From NCBI GenBank assembly GCA_043801115.1, contig JAZDMJ010000033.1:1-10286 (forward strand): a DNA stretch of 10,286 nucleotides, given 5' to 3'. The translations under genes and the position numbers were made by a program. This document shows, piece by piece, positions 1 through 5,269 of this stretch. The notes under the pieces were generated by a model. That model was not told the origin of the DNA. It saw only the letters and a program-made list of their open reading frames with translations, and did no database searches. Position 1 is the stretch's first letter. Each line of letters opens with the position of its first letter. This stretch comes from CAZHUN01 sp043801115 (lineage in GTDB: Archaea; Iainarchaeota; Iainarchaeia; Iainarchaeales; UBA10191).

Positions 1-1
1 A

Positions 2-433
2 GCCGTGCTTGGAAACGGAACGCCCGCACAAATCGAAGCATTGGGAAAATTCGTCGAAACCGCCGGAATCGCCTTCCAAATCCAGGACGACATTCTCAAT
101 TTGGTCGGCGAAAAGTTCGGCGAAAAAAAAGGAGTCGGCGAAGACATCCACGAAGGAAAAAGAACGATTATGGTATTGTACACGCTCAAAACCGCGAATG
201 CGCAGGACAAAAACCGCTTGCTGGACATTTTGAACAAGCACACCAACGAACAGCGCGAAATCGAAGAAGCGATTTCGATCATCCAAAAATACAACTCCAT
301 CGAGTACGCCAAAAAGCGCGCCAAAGAACTCGTGGACGGCGCGTGGAAAGACGTCGACAAAGTGTTAAAGCCGAGCGAAGCCAAGCAGAGTTTGAAAGAC
401 TTTGCCGACTTTTTGGTGAACAGAGATATTTGA
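2..433 (+). CDS. Polyprenyl (probably geranylgeranyl) diphosphate synthase, C-terminal part
   Basis: This is the C-terminal 143 residues of a trans-isoprenyl diphosphate synthase; the N-terminus and the first Asp-rich motif lie left of the window. The family condenses isopentenyl diphosphate onto allylic diphosphates, in archaea giving the C20/C25 chains of ether membrane lipids. Visible family marks are AVLGNG at the start of the fragment, the second Asp-rich motif in FQIQDDILN (fragment residues 25-33) and, a little downstream, GEDIHEGKRT, the conserved lysine loop. The usual DDxxD reads DDILN, so the third Asp is Asn. GTG at position 5 is in frame, but the reading frame continues to the window edge and the match to the family continues too, so it is not taken as a start. 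The TGA stop overlaps the ATG of the following Nudix gene (TGATG), which suggests one transcript and coupled translation. Product chain length cannot be judged from the fragment. Confidence 0.92.
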   Translation, partial: AVLGNGTPAQIEALGKFVETAGIAFQIQDDILNLVGEKFGEKKGVGEDIHEGKRTIMVLYTLKTANAQDKNRLLDILNKHTNEQREIEEAISIIQKYNSIEYAKKRAKELVDGAWKDVDKVLKPSEAKQSLKDFADFLVNRDI

Positions 434-837
434 TGCGCATGCCTGAAAAACCGCAAGCGTCCGTCGGCATTTTTTTGAAAGACGGGAAAATGCTGACTGA
501 AGTGCGCAGCATGGAAAACGAATTGTGCCCGGGCGCGCGCACGTTTCCCTCTGGACATTTTGAAAAAGGGGAAAACGCGGAACAGGCGCTCGAGCGCGAA
601 ATGAAGGAAGAACTCGGAGTTCAAGTGCTGGAAAAAAAGTTCCTGGGAACTTTTGAATTCTCTTCCGACTACGCGCCCGTGCACGACCTGCACTATTTTT
701 TGGTGACCAAGTGGAAGGGAAATATTTCTGAAAAAGGGGAAGACGCAACGCTCGAATGGATTCCAGTTTTGGAATACAAAAAGTTGGACTATCCCGTAGA
801 CGCTACTGTGTTAAAAAAAGCGGGACTGGTTCACTGA
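433..837 (+). CDS. Nudix hydrolase
   Basis: A 134-residue single-domain Nudix hydrolase, a family that cleaves nucleoside or other diphosphates linked to a group X, using Mg2+ held by the Nudix helix. The Nudix box is complete at residues 41-63: G41, E47, then REMKEELGV at 55-63, matching GX5EX7REUXEEXGU with no exception. Length is typical of a minimal Nudix fold. The ATG at 433 was chosen because it overlaps the upstream stop (TGATG) and the domain begins just after it (ASVGIFLKDGK); an in-frame ATG at 343 would add 30 residues read out of frame through the synthase gene and is unlikely. A GGTGA sits at 415-419, rather far (13 nt) from the start. Substrate cannot be predicted from the box alone. 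Its coupling to an isoprenyl diphosphate synthase raises, without proving, a link to isoprenoid diphosphates; house-cleaning of nucleotides is the default. The 3' end overlaps the convergent ATPase gene by 7 bp. Confidence 0.9.
   Translation: MRMPEKPQASVGIFLKDGKMLTEVRSMENELCPGARTFPSGHFEKGENAEQALEREMKEELGVQVLEKKFLGTFEFSSDYAPVHDLHYFLVTKWKGNISEKGEDATLEWIPVLEYKKLDYPVDATVLKKAGLVH
813..819 (-). terminator. Oligo-T terminator for the KaiC-like gene
   Basis: Reading the minus strand, a run of seven T follows the stop of the KaiC-like gene by about 11 nt. Archaeal RNA polymerase terminates at such oligo-T tracts without needing a hairpin. The tract lies inside the last codons of the convergent Nudix gene. 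Functional use is inferred. Confidence 0.45.
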
Positions 838-1763
838 ACCATTCTCAATCCGTGCTTGGTCAGTTCGAGCTTGTGAATTCTGTCGGAAGTGCGCGTGCCG
901 CGCATTTTCAACACGCCCATTTTGCGCACGAAGCGGTCGCCTTCCAATCTGTTTTGCAACAATACAACTCCGTCGGCCACATATTCTTCCAATCCGAACA
1001 AACTTTTTTCTCCCTGAAACGAGGAAAACTCATTCGTAATAATTGTGGTACATCCTTTCGATTTGAGCATCTGTCCGAGGAATTGCAAGCGCTTGCGCGC
1101 CGTGAGTTCATCTGAAAAGAACAATCGGAACATGATGCCGGGGTCAATAACAACCCTCTTCGCACGCACTTCGGTTACTGCGTCTTCGATGGCGAACATG
1201 AGCTGGTCGAAATTGTGCAAATTCGCGGAAAGAAAACGAACTTTCTGGCGGTCGATGAGGGTTTTAAAGTCCCAGCCGAACTGGCGCGAATAATTCAACA
1301 ACTGCCGGACTTCCCCTTCCAGGGAAACGTAAACGCCCGGTTCGCCTTCTTTCGCGCCCGAGTGCAAAAACTGCAAGCAAGCCGTCGTTTTTCCGCTTCC
1401 AGGCTCGCCTGAAAACACGACGACATTTCCGGGATACATTCCACCGTGCAATGCCTCGTCCAGTCCTGGAATGCCGCTCTTTACGCGGTCCGGCTCCGTA
1501 TACGCGGCTTCTCCCTTTTTCGAACGCTTTTTCCGGTACAACGTGCTCCTTCCCGACAAGTGCTTTTCGGCCAATCCCTGCGTTTCAAAATGTTCCAAAA
1601 TCGAAGAAACGCGGTCTTGAGAAAGCTGGCTTTGATAAACAAGTTCGGGCACGCTGGACCAGTCGCCGTTCAACAAAGAGTACACGGCATCGTATTCCTG
1701 CACGAGCCTCAATTTCGCGGCCGCCTGCGCATAGCGCTCCACGTGCCCCAAATCCCCATCCAT
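831..1763 (-). CDS. Winged-helix / KaiC-like RecA-family ATPase fusion
   Basis: A 310-residue protein. Residues about 24-80 look like a winged helix-turn-helix (helix, QLSQDRVSSILEHFETQGL, then a short basic wing up to YRKKRSKK). Residues about 92-310 are one KaiC-like ATPase domain: opening SGIPGLDEALHGG (97-108), Walker A GEPGSGKTT (119-127), the after-strand segment YVSLEGE (145-151), Walker B RVVIDPG (203-209), and the C-terminal VLKMRGTRTSDRIHKLELT typical of the family. KaiC relatives usually have two adjacent catalytic glutamates after Walker A and a Ser after the Walker B Asp; here these read E149-G150 and D207-P208, so ATP hydrolysis may be altered. Archaeal single-domain KaiC-like proteins are widespread, with roles in signalling, motility or regulation that vary. 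The attached winged helix points to nucleic-acid binding. The ATG at 1763 is the natural start: a TATA-like box lies about 25 bp upstream. It is divergent to the PHP operon and overlaps the Nudix gene tail to tail. Confidence 0.85.
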   Translation of the reverse strand: MDGDLGHVERYAQAAAKLRLVQEYDAVYSLLNGDWSSVPELVYQSQLSQDRVSSILEHFETQGLAEKHLSGRSTLYRKKRSKKGEAAYTEPDRVKSGIPGLDEALHGGMYPGNVVVFSGEPGSGKTTACLQFLHSGAKEGEPGVYVSLEGEVRQLLNYSRQFGWDFKTLIDRQKVRFLSANLHNFDQLMFAIEDAVTEVRAKRVVIDPGIMFRLFFSDELTARKRLQFLGQMLKSKGCTTIITNEFSSFQGEKSLFGLEEYVADGVVLLQNRLEGDRFVRKMGVLKMRGTRTSDRIHKLELTKHGLRMVQ

Positions 1764-1784
1764 ACCCTAAACCCCCAAAAAAGG

Positions 1785-1792
1785 TTTTTAAA
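1785..1792 (-). promoter_or_regulatory. TATA-like box of the KaiC-like gene
   Basis: On the minus strand the sequence reads TTTAAAAA, centred about 25 bp before the ATG at 1763. With the usual archaeal distance of about 25 bp from TATA box to transcription start, the transcript would begin at or next to the start codon, i.e. a leaderless mRNA. No Shine-Dalgarno site is seen before this ATG. Confidence 0.55.
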
Positions 1793-1816
1793 GGAAACCA
1801 ACGCATAAAAAGCGGG

Positions 1817-1822
1817 TTTAAA
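1817..1822 (+). promoter_or_regulatory. TATA-like box of the PHP operon
   Basis: TTTAAA, centred about 27 bp before the ATG at 1847, with no Shine-Dalgarno site in between, again as expected for a leaderless transcript. It lies only about 30 bp from the divergent box at 1785-1792, and both sit in a similar context (GGTTTTTAAAGG and GGGTTTAAAGC), so the two promoters could share one regulator. The rest of 1764-1846 holds no gene. Confidence 0.5.
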
Positions 1823-1846
1823 GCAAGGTTGGAAAAACACTCTTTC

Positions 1847-2782
1847 ATGGACACTGTTTGGACGGCCGACCTGCACACGCACTTGCTCGAGTACAAAATC
1901 AAGCCCAAAGCGTGGTGGAAGGGCGTGCAAAACGCGGGCTTGGATGTTGTCGCGATGACCGAACACACAGAATTGAAATATCATCCCATTGACGGGTGGA
2001 ACGCGGTCGCCCCCCTCCAGCCCGACAATGTTTGCCTGATTCCCGGAGCGGAAGTCATGACGGATTACGGCCACGTGCTCGTATACAGCGATTCGCCCGA
2101 ATTGTACGAACTGCACGAGATTATGCAGCCCCAAGTCGAAATGGAACAATTGCTCGAAATCGCAAAGCGGGAAAAACTCACAGTGAGTCTTTCGCATCCC
2201 TTCGGATACGACCACGATTCGGCCGTATTTTTGGCCGGACTGGAAAACGTGCGAAACATTGTGCGCAAGCACCAGATTGGAGTCGAAGCGTACAATGGAA
2301 TGATTGGACACTTGGGAGAGTTTTTGCTCTCTTCCAAATGGGTCAAACGGCCTTCCAATTTTTTCCACTTTTTGGAGCGCAACAAAGTCGCGCGAAAGAC
2401 GGGGTTGGGATACATCGGTGGAAAGGCGGGAAAAAAATACGACAAGGGAACGGGCTCGCTCGTGCAGAGAATCGTCAACATGACTGTGTTCGGAGAAGAA
2501 GCGCCCTTTATTACCGCAGGAAGCGACGCGCACTCGGCGGACCGCATCGGCTGCGGAATGTTGAAACTTGCCGTAGCAAAAGAAGTTGAATTGAACCCTC
2601 AAAAATTTTTGGAAGAATTGAAAAAGAAAAATGTATTATGGGCGGGGCCGTTCGTGGAAGAAGTTTCCCCCGGAATTTACGAAAAACAAATCAAGGGATT
2701 GCGCCGCGGGGAAATATGGAAAGGGCTCAAGTATGTGGTGAAACGGAAAGTGAAAGAGCGAAGAAAAAAGGGGGAAAAGTGA
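1847..2782 (+). CDS. PHP-domain metal-dependent phosphoesterase
   Basis: A 311-residue PHP (polymerase and histidinol phosphatase) family protein. The metal-binding residues are all present: D8-L-H10-T-H12, T38-E39-H40, G67-A68-E69, H76, S116-H117-P118, E148 in EAYNG, and S226-D227-A228-H229. Members hydrolyse phosphoester bonds with a two- or three-metal centre; known standalone ones include histidinol phosphatase and the TrpH/RNase AM type acting on RNA ends or small nucleotides. Nothing seen here fixes the substrate. Residues about 155-215 form a basic stretch between the EAYNG and SDAH motifs, and the C-terminus (about 283-311) is strongly basic, which would suit a nucleic-acid substrate (inference). 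An in-frame ATG exists at 1451, but the added region runs antisense through the KaiC-like gene and has no family character; ATG 1847 begins right before the DLHTH motif and sits at leaderless distance from a TATA-like box. The HTH gene follows after one base. Confidence 0.88.
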   Translation: MDTVWTADLHTHLLEYKIKPKAWWKGVQNAGLDVVAMTEHTELKYHPIDGWNAVAPLQPDNVCLIPGAEVMTDYGHVLVYSDSPELYELHEIMQPQVEMEQLLEIAKREKLTVSLSHPFGYDHDSAVFLAGLENVRNIVRKHQIGVEAYNGMIGHLGEFLLSSKWVKRPSNFFHFLERNKVARKTGLGYIGGKAGKKYDKGTGSLVQRIVNMTVFGEEAPFITAGSDAHSADRIGCGMLKLAVAKEVELNPQKFLEELKKKNVLWAGPFVEEVSPGIYEKQIKGLRRGEIWKGLKYVVKRKVKERRKKGEK

Positions 2783-2783
2783 A

Positions 2784-3191
2784 ATGCAGTACGCCATCTA
2801 CCCGCATACAAATTTGAACGCGTTGAAAGTGAAGACGGAAGAAGTGTACTTAGTAAGACCCATCGGGTTGAAAAAAATGAAAGAACTCTCGGAACAAGTT
2901 CCGTTGAAGCGGATTAATTTGAGCAAGAGCTGCTTACAACGACTGCCCGCCAAAACCAAGGAATGGCTCAAAGGAAAGGGAATCGCGCTAAACATTGAAG
3001 ACAAGAAGGGAAGGGCGCTGGGCATTGGCTTGGAAACCATCCAAAAAATCAACGAGTGGAGAAAGGACGGGCAAAGCTACCGCAAAATTCAGGAAAAATT
3101 GGGCGTTCCCAAGAGCACCGTGCACTATCTGGTGCGCTATGCGGAGCGCTCGAAAGTCAAGCAGGGCAAGCTCACCCTGCACTTGGACTAA
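2784..3191 (+). CDS. Helix-turn-helix protein of unknown function
   Basis: A 135-residue protein with a clear C-terminal helix-turn-helix at about 84-120: helix ETIQKINEWRKDG, then SYRKIQEKLG, the turn VPK and recognition helix STVHYLVRYAER. The pattern resembles the homeodomain-like HTH of resolvases and transposase-type regulators. Residues 1-80 are not recognised; they alternate beta-like and helical stretches and end in KKGRALG just before the HTH, like the GRP-type linkers that precede such HTHs. No catalytic residues for recombination are visible, so a DNA-binding regulator is more likely than a recombinase. The ATG starts one base after the PHP stop, with no strong Shine-Dalgarno site, so translation is probably coupled to the PHP gene. 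It may regulate its own operon or the divergent KaiC-like gene (inference). Confidence 0.75.
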   Translation: MQYAIYPHTNLNALKVKTEEVYLVRPIGLKKMKELSEQVPLKRINLSKSCLQRLPAKTKEWLKGKGIALNIEDKKGRALGIGLETIQKINEWRKDGQSYRKIQEKLGVPKSTVHYLVRYAERSKVKQGKLTLHLD

Positions 3192-3194
3192 AAC

Positions 3195-3202
3195 TTTAAA
3201 TA
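3195..3202 (+). promoter_or_regulatory. Possible TATA-like box before the Lys-rich gene
   Basis: TTTAAATA, centred about 26 bp before the ATG at 3225, the same spacing as at 1817-1822. However two AGGAGA Shine-Dalgarno-like sites lie between it and the start, which a leaderless transcript would not use, so this box may be fortuitous and the gene read from the upstream operon. Confidence 0.3.
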
Positions 3203-3214
3203 GGAGAAAAATAT

Positions 3215-3220
3215 AGGAGA
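3215..3220 (+). promoter_or_regulatory. Ribosome binding site of the Lys-rich gene (duplicated upstream)
   Basis: AGGAGA four bases before the ATG at 3225. The same motif within ATAGGAGA occurs 13 bp earlier (3200-3207), making a short direct repeat. The nearer copy has workable spacing and supports the chosen start. Confidence 0.5.
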
Positions 3221-3224
3221 CACT

Positions 3225-3461
3225 ATGACGGACGATATTACGGAAAAACTGCGCCAGCAACTTTTGGACGAAGAATTCAAACTGCGCAAAAAACAGCCCG
3301 CGGCGTGGACCAAAATCAAATACCGCAAGCAAGTAAAGCTTCCCAAAGACTTTTTGAAAAAATCGCGCAAGAAAAAGAAAAAAGGAAGCAGCATCTGGAG
3401 AGTCAAACTCTCTCCCGAAAAAGGCCTCAAAAAGAAAAAATTCAAAAAATACGAACGCTGA
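3225..3461 (+). CDS. Small lysine-rich basic protein, unknown function
   Basis: A 78-residue protein that I do not recognise. It starts with an acidic amphipathic stretch (MTDDITEKLRQQLLDEEF, 1-18) and then becomes strongly basic: about 24 Lys and 6 Arg in total, with Lys clusters at 49-53, 69-72 and 74-75. One Trp sits in each half (W28, W58). Such composition suits RNA, DNA or ribosome binding and is common in small archaeal proteins, but no fold can be named. A good Shine-Dalgarno site supports the ATG at 3225. It lies 33 bp after the HTH gene on the same strand, so probably the last gene of the PHP operon. It ends 21 bp before the stop of the convergent HEVGH gene. Because it is short and low-complexity, some doubt remains that it is a real gene. 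Confidence 0.6.
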   Translation: MTDDITEKLRQQLLDEEFKLRKKQPAAWTKIKYRKQVKLPKDFLKKSRKKKKKGSSIWRVKLSPEKGLKKKKFKKYER

Positions 3462-3470
3462 CGGCAAAAG

Positions 3471-3476
3471 AAAAAA
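3471..3476 (-). terminator. Oligo-T tract after the HEVGH gene
   Basis: On the minus strand a T6 tract begins 6 nt after the stop of the HEVGH gene, followed by TTTT after a single C and further T6 tracts inside the convergent Lys-rich gene. A plausible archaeal oligo-T terminator. Confidence 0.4.
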
Positions 3477-3482
3477 TGCACT

Positions 3483-4214
3483 TCAAACTTTTTTTGGAGC
3501 GGTTTTCTTTTTTTCGAGGTTGAATTTCTGGTATGCTTTTTGAATTTTGGCCAATAAACGATTGTGCTGTTCCCAGTCCCGGTATTTTTCGGTTGTCAGT
3601 GCCCTAAACGCGATTTTTCTTTCGGCAGGAGTTTTGAACCGGCTCCAGATATCAAGAGCCAGCCGCATTCCCGTCCGGTTCGTCTGAAAAGAATGCTCGG
3701 CTTTGGCAAATGCTTCGGCAAGGGCAAAATAAATTTGCTCATCTACGTCCATTTCCATAGCCAACAATTTCCCTTTCAAAATTTCCGGATGATAACGCCC
3801 CGTATAATCCAATTCGAGCAGGTACGAAAGCGTTTCACTGTACTCGGGGCAACGATTTTTGGGCAAAGTCAATCGACTGTAGGCCGCGTGCCCGACCTCG
3901 TGAACGAGCGCCTCTTCTTGATCAATCGAGTGCAACTTGTAAAATCTTTTTGGATTCAACATGACTAGCATTTCGCCGCGCTCGTTTTTGAGGAGCGCGT
4001 GGGCCGCAGTCCGTTCAAACAACTTTTCAAACGTCGGCCAGTCCAAAGTGAGCCCATTCGAAGTGAAAACCCGTTTCATGGCCGTGAAGGCGATGAGTTT
4101 TCGCTGGGTCAGTTTGGTCCTCGCCGCACCACGACCCATTACCTGATCTACATGTTGAACTGCAACATTGAATTTTCCACGATAACCCTTTCGCATATCA
4201 TGCAATACGTTCAT
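3483..4214 (-). CDS. Putative zinc metallopeptidase-like protein (HEVGH motif), unknown family
   Basis: A 243-residue protein (237 if started at the internal ATG, 4196). The key feature is VHEVGHAAYSRL, with H105-E106-V107-G108-H109 matching the HExxH zinc-binding and catalytic motif of zincin peptidases. E127 in YSETLSY lies 18 residues after the second His, near the distance of the third (Glu) ligand in gluzincins; E124 and E134 are alternatives. No signal peptide or membrane segment is seen, so it should be cytoplasmic. The N-terminal 50 residues and the tail from about 225 are basic. I cannot name the family, and HExxH alone occurs by chance, although the hydrophobic frame around it is right for a helix. 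It lies 49 bp after the DHH gene on the same strand and may be read through from the superoperon or from its own TATA-like box (4221-4230), which would favour the shorter start. Confidence 0.65.
   Translation of the reverse strand: MNVLHDMRKGYRGKFNVAVQHVDQVMGRGAARTKLTQRKLIAFTAMKRVFTSNGLTLDWPTFEKLFERTAAHALLKNERGEMLVMLNPKRFYKLHSIDQEEALVHEVGHAAYSRLTLPKNRCPEYSETLSYLLELDYTGRYHPEILKGKLLAMEMDVDEQIYFALAEAFAKAEHSFQTNRTGMRLALDIWSRFKTPAERKIAFRALTTEKYRDWEQHNRLLAKIQKAYQKFNLEKKKTAPKKV
3489..3514 (+). terminator. Twin T7 tracts after the PHP/HTH/Lys-rich operon
   Basis: Two T7 tracts (3489-3495 and 3508-3514) with a TTTT between them lie 27-53 nt beyond the stop of the Lys-rich gene on the plus strand. They lie antisense to the Lys codons at the end of the HEVGH gene, so they may also be just a by-product of that coding sequence. 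Confidence 0.4.
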
Positions 4215-4220
4215 TTCCAG

Positions 4221-4230
4221 ATTAATAAAA
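4221..4230 (-). promoter_or_regulatory. TATA-like box before the HEVGH gene
   Basis: Minus strand TTTTATTAAT. Its centre is only about 12 bp before the ATG at 4214, but about 30 bp before the next in-frame ATG at 4196, close to the leaderless spacing seen elsewhere here. It therefore bears on the start choice. No long oligo-T tract separates it from the DHH stop; apart from this box the gap 4215-4263 holds nothing recognisable. Confidence 0.35.
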
Positions 4231-4263
4231 CAGTGCTATTTTCAGCCAGTCTTTGAAACTACA

Positions 4264-5265
4264 CTAAACCTTTTTCCAGTCCGAAGGCAGGCCTTTTTCG
4301 CGCATTTTCGAACGCACTTGTTCGAGCAGGGAATCGAAAACGCTTTGAATGTCGTCCACAGGAACGTGCATTCCGGCCGCGCCCGCATGGCCGCCCGCAT
4401 TCCCACCCAATTTCAATGCAACAGGATTCAATACATCCTTGAACAAGTGCAATTCGGTTTGCTTCAAAAACGCGTGCGAAGCGCGCGCGGAAATTCTGCA
4501 CTCTCCTTCTCCCCCAAAACCCGCAAACGCGACGTCCGCGCCCGTGCGCACCAGAATAACGGCCGCGGTGGCCTCAAAACTGCCGATTTCGGCAAACGCC
4601 ATTACATGCGTGCTGCTCTTGTACAACTGGGAGCGCTGCGCCGCTTTCAAAGAGGCAATTTTTTCGGAAACGTCCTTTCGAACGTGGAACAAGTCCAATA
4701 CTTCCGCATACGAGCGCTTGCAATCAGGCAACAGTTCGGCGACGATGCGGAACGTGTTCGCGTCCGCCACCAAAAAAGAGCTCGAATCCGTCACAATGCC
4801 CGCGAGCAATAACGAGGCCTGCACGGGGGAAAGTTTCGCTTTCTGTTTTTTCAACAATTGAAAGACTACTTCGGTGGAAGAAATCGCCTTTTCGTCCACG
4901 AATGTTTCGACTTTCTTTTTCAAATTTTGGGGCGCGTGGTGGTCAATCCACGCAATCGGGCCTTTGAACTGGTTGAACTCTTTTTCCAGTTTTCCGAAAC
5001 GGTTTGGAGAACTGCAATCTAGAACAATTAGCGCGTCGTATTCGGAGAGCGTCGGATTGTACTGGAAGGAAATGTCCAAATTGGAAGCAAGGGATTCCGC
5101 GCTCTGGTTAATGTGTTCGGGCACGCCAATCGTTGCCGTGCACTGTTTATCCAAAAAAAGTTTGAGGCAAGCGGCGGAAGCAAAAGAGTCAACGTCCGTT
5201 CCCGCATGGCCGAGTAAAAGAACTTTCTTTTTCGCGATTTTGCGCACAAAAGATGCAAAGTCCAT
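4264..5265 (-). CDS. DHH/DHHA1 phosphoesterase (RecJ/nanoRNase-like)
   Basis: A 333-residue two-domain DHH-family phosphoesterase. The DHH domain has motif I H20-x3-D24-x-D26 (GHAGTDVDS), motif II D83 (VLDCS), motif III D108-H109-H110 (IDHHAP) and motif IV D160 (GIVTDSS). The C-terminal DHHA1 substrate-binding domain ends with the glycine-rich signature GGNAGGHAGAAG at 287-298. All Mn2+ ligands are intact. The family includes RecJ exonucleases, oligoribonucleases (NrnA type) and pAp phosphatases; the two-domain length of about 330 fits the NrnA-like group better than long RecJ. It is the last gene of the superoperon, 4 bp after prefoldin beta, with GTGA four bases before the ATG at 5265. Its place beside the exosome suggests it removes the short oligonucleotides that exosomes leave, but this is inference; DNA repair or replication roles as in archaeal GAN/RecJ relatives are possible. 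Confidence 0.9.
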   Translation of the reverse strand: MDFASFVRKIAKKKVLLLGHAGTDVDSFASAACLKLFLDKQCTATIGVPEHINQSAESLASNLDISFQYNPTLSEYDALIVLDCSSPNRFGKLEKEFNQFKGPIAWIDHHAPQNLKKKVETFVDEKAISSTEVVFQLLKKQKAKLSPVQASLLLAGIVTDSSSFLVADANTFRIVAELLPDCKRSYAEVLDLFHVRKDVSEKIASLKAAQRSQLYKSSTHVMAFAEIGSFEATAAVILVRTGADVAFAGFGGEGECRISARASHAFLKQTELHLFKDVLNPVALKLGGNAGGHAGAAGMHVPVDDIQSVFDSLLEQVRSKMREKGLPSDWKKV

Positions 5266-5269
5266 TGCA

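Noticed and set aside
343..432. Longer start for the Nudix gene
   Set aside because: It overlaps the prenyl synthase gene in another frame and adds an unconserved Arg-rich stretch; ATG 433 overlaps the upstream stop and begins the domain.
1764..1785. CCCTAAACCCCC resembling a telomere repeat
   Set aside because: It occurs once and is not tandem; it is simply the start of the intergenic promoter region.
1451..1846. In-frame 132-codon extension upstream of the PHP gene
   Set aside because: It runs antisense through the KaiC-like gene, has Pro/Arg/Ser-rich composition without family character, and ATG 1847 has a well-placed TATA-like box.
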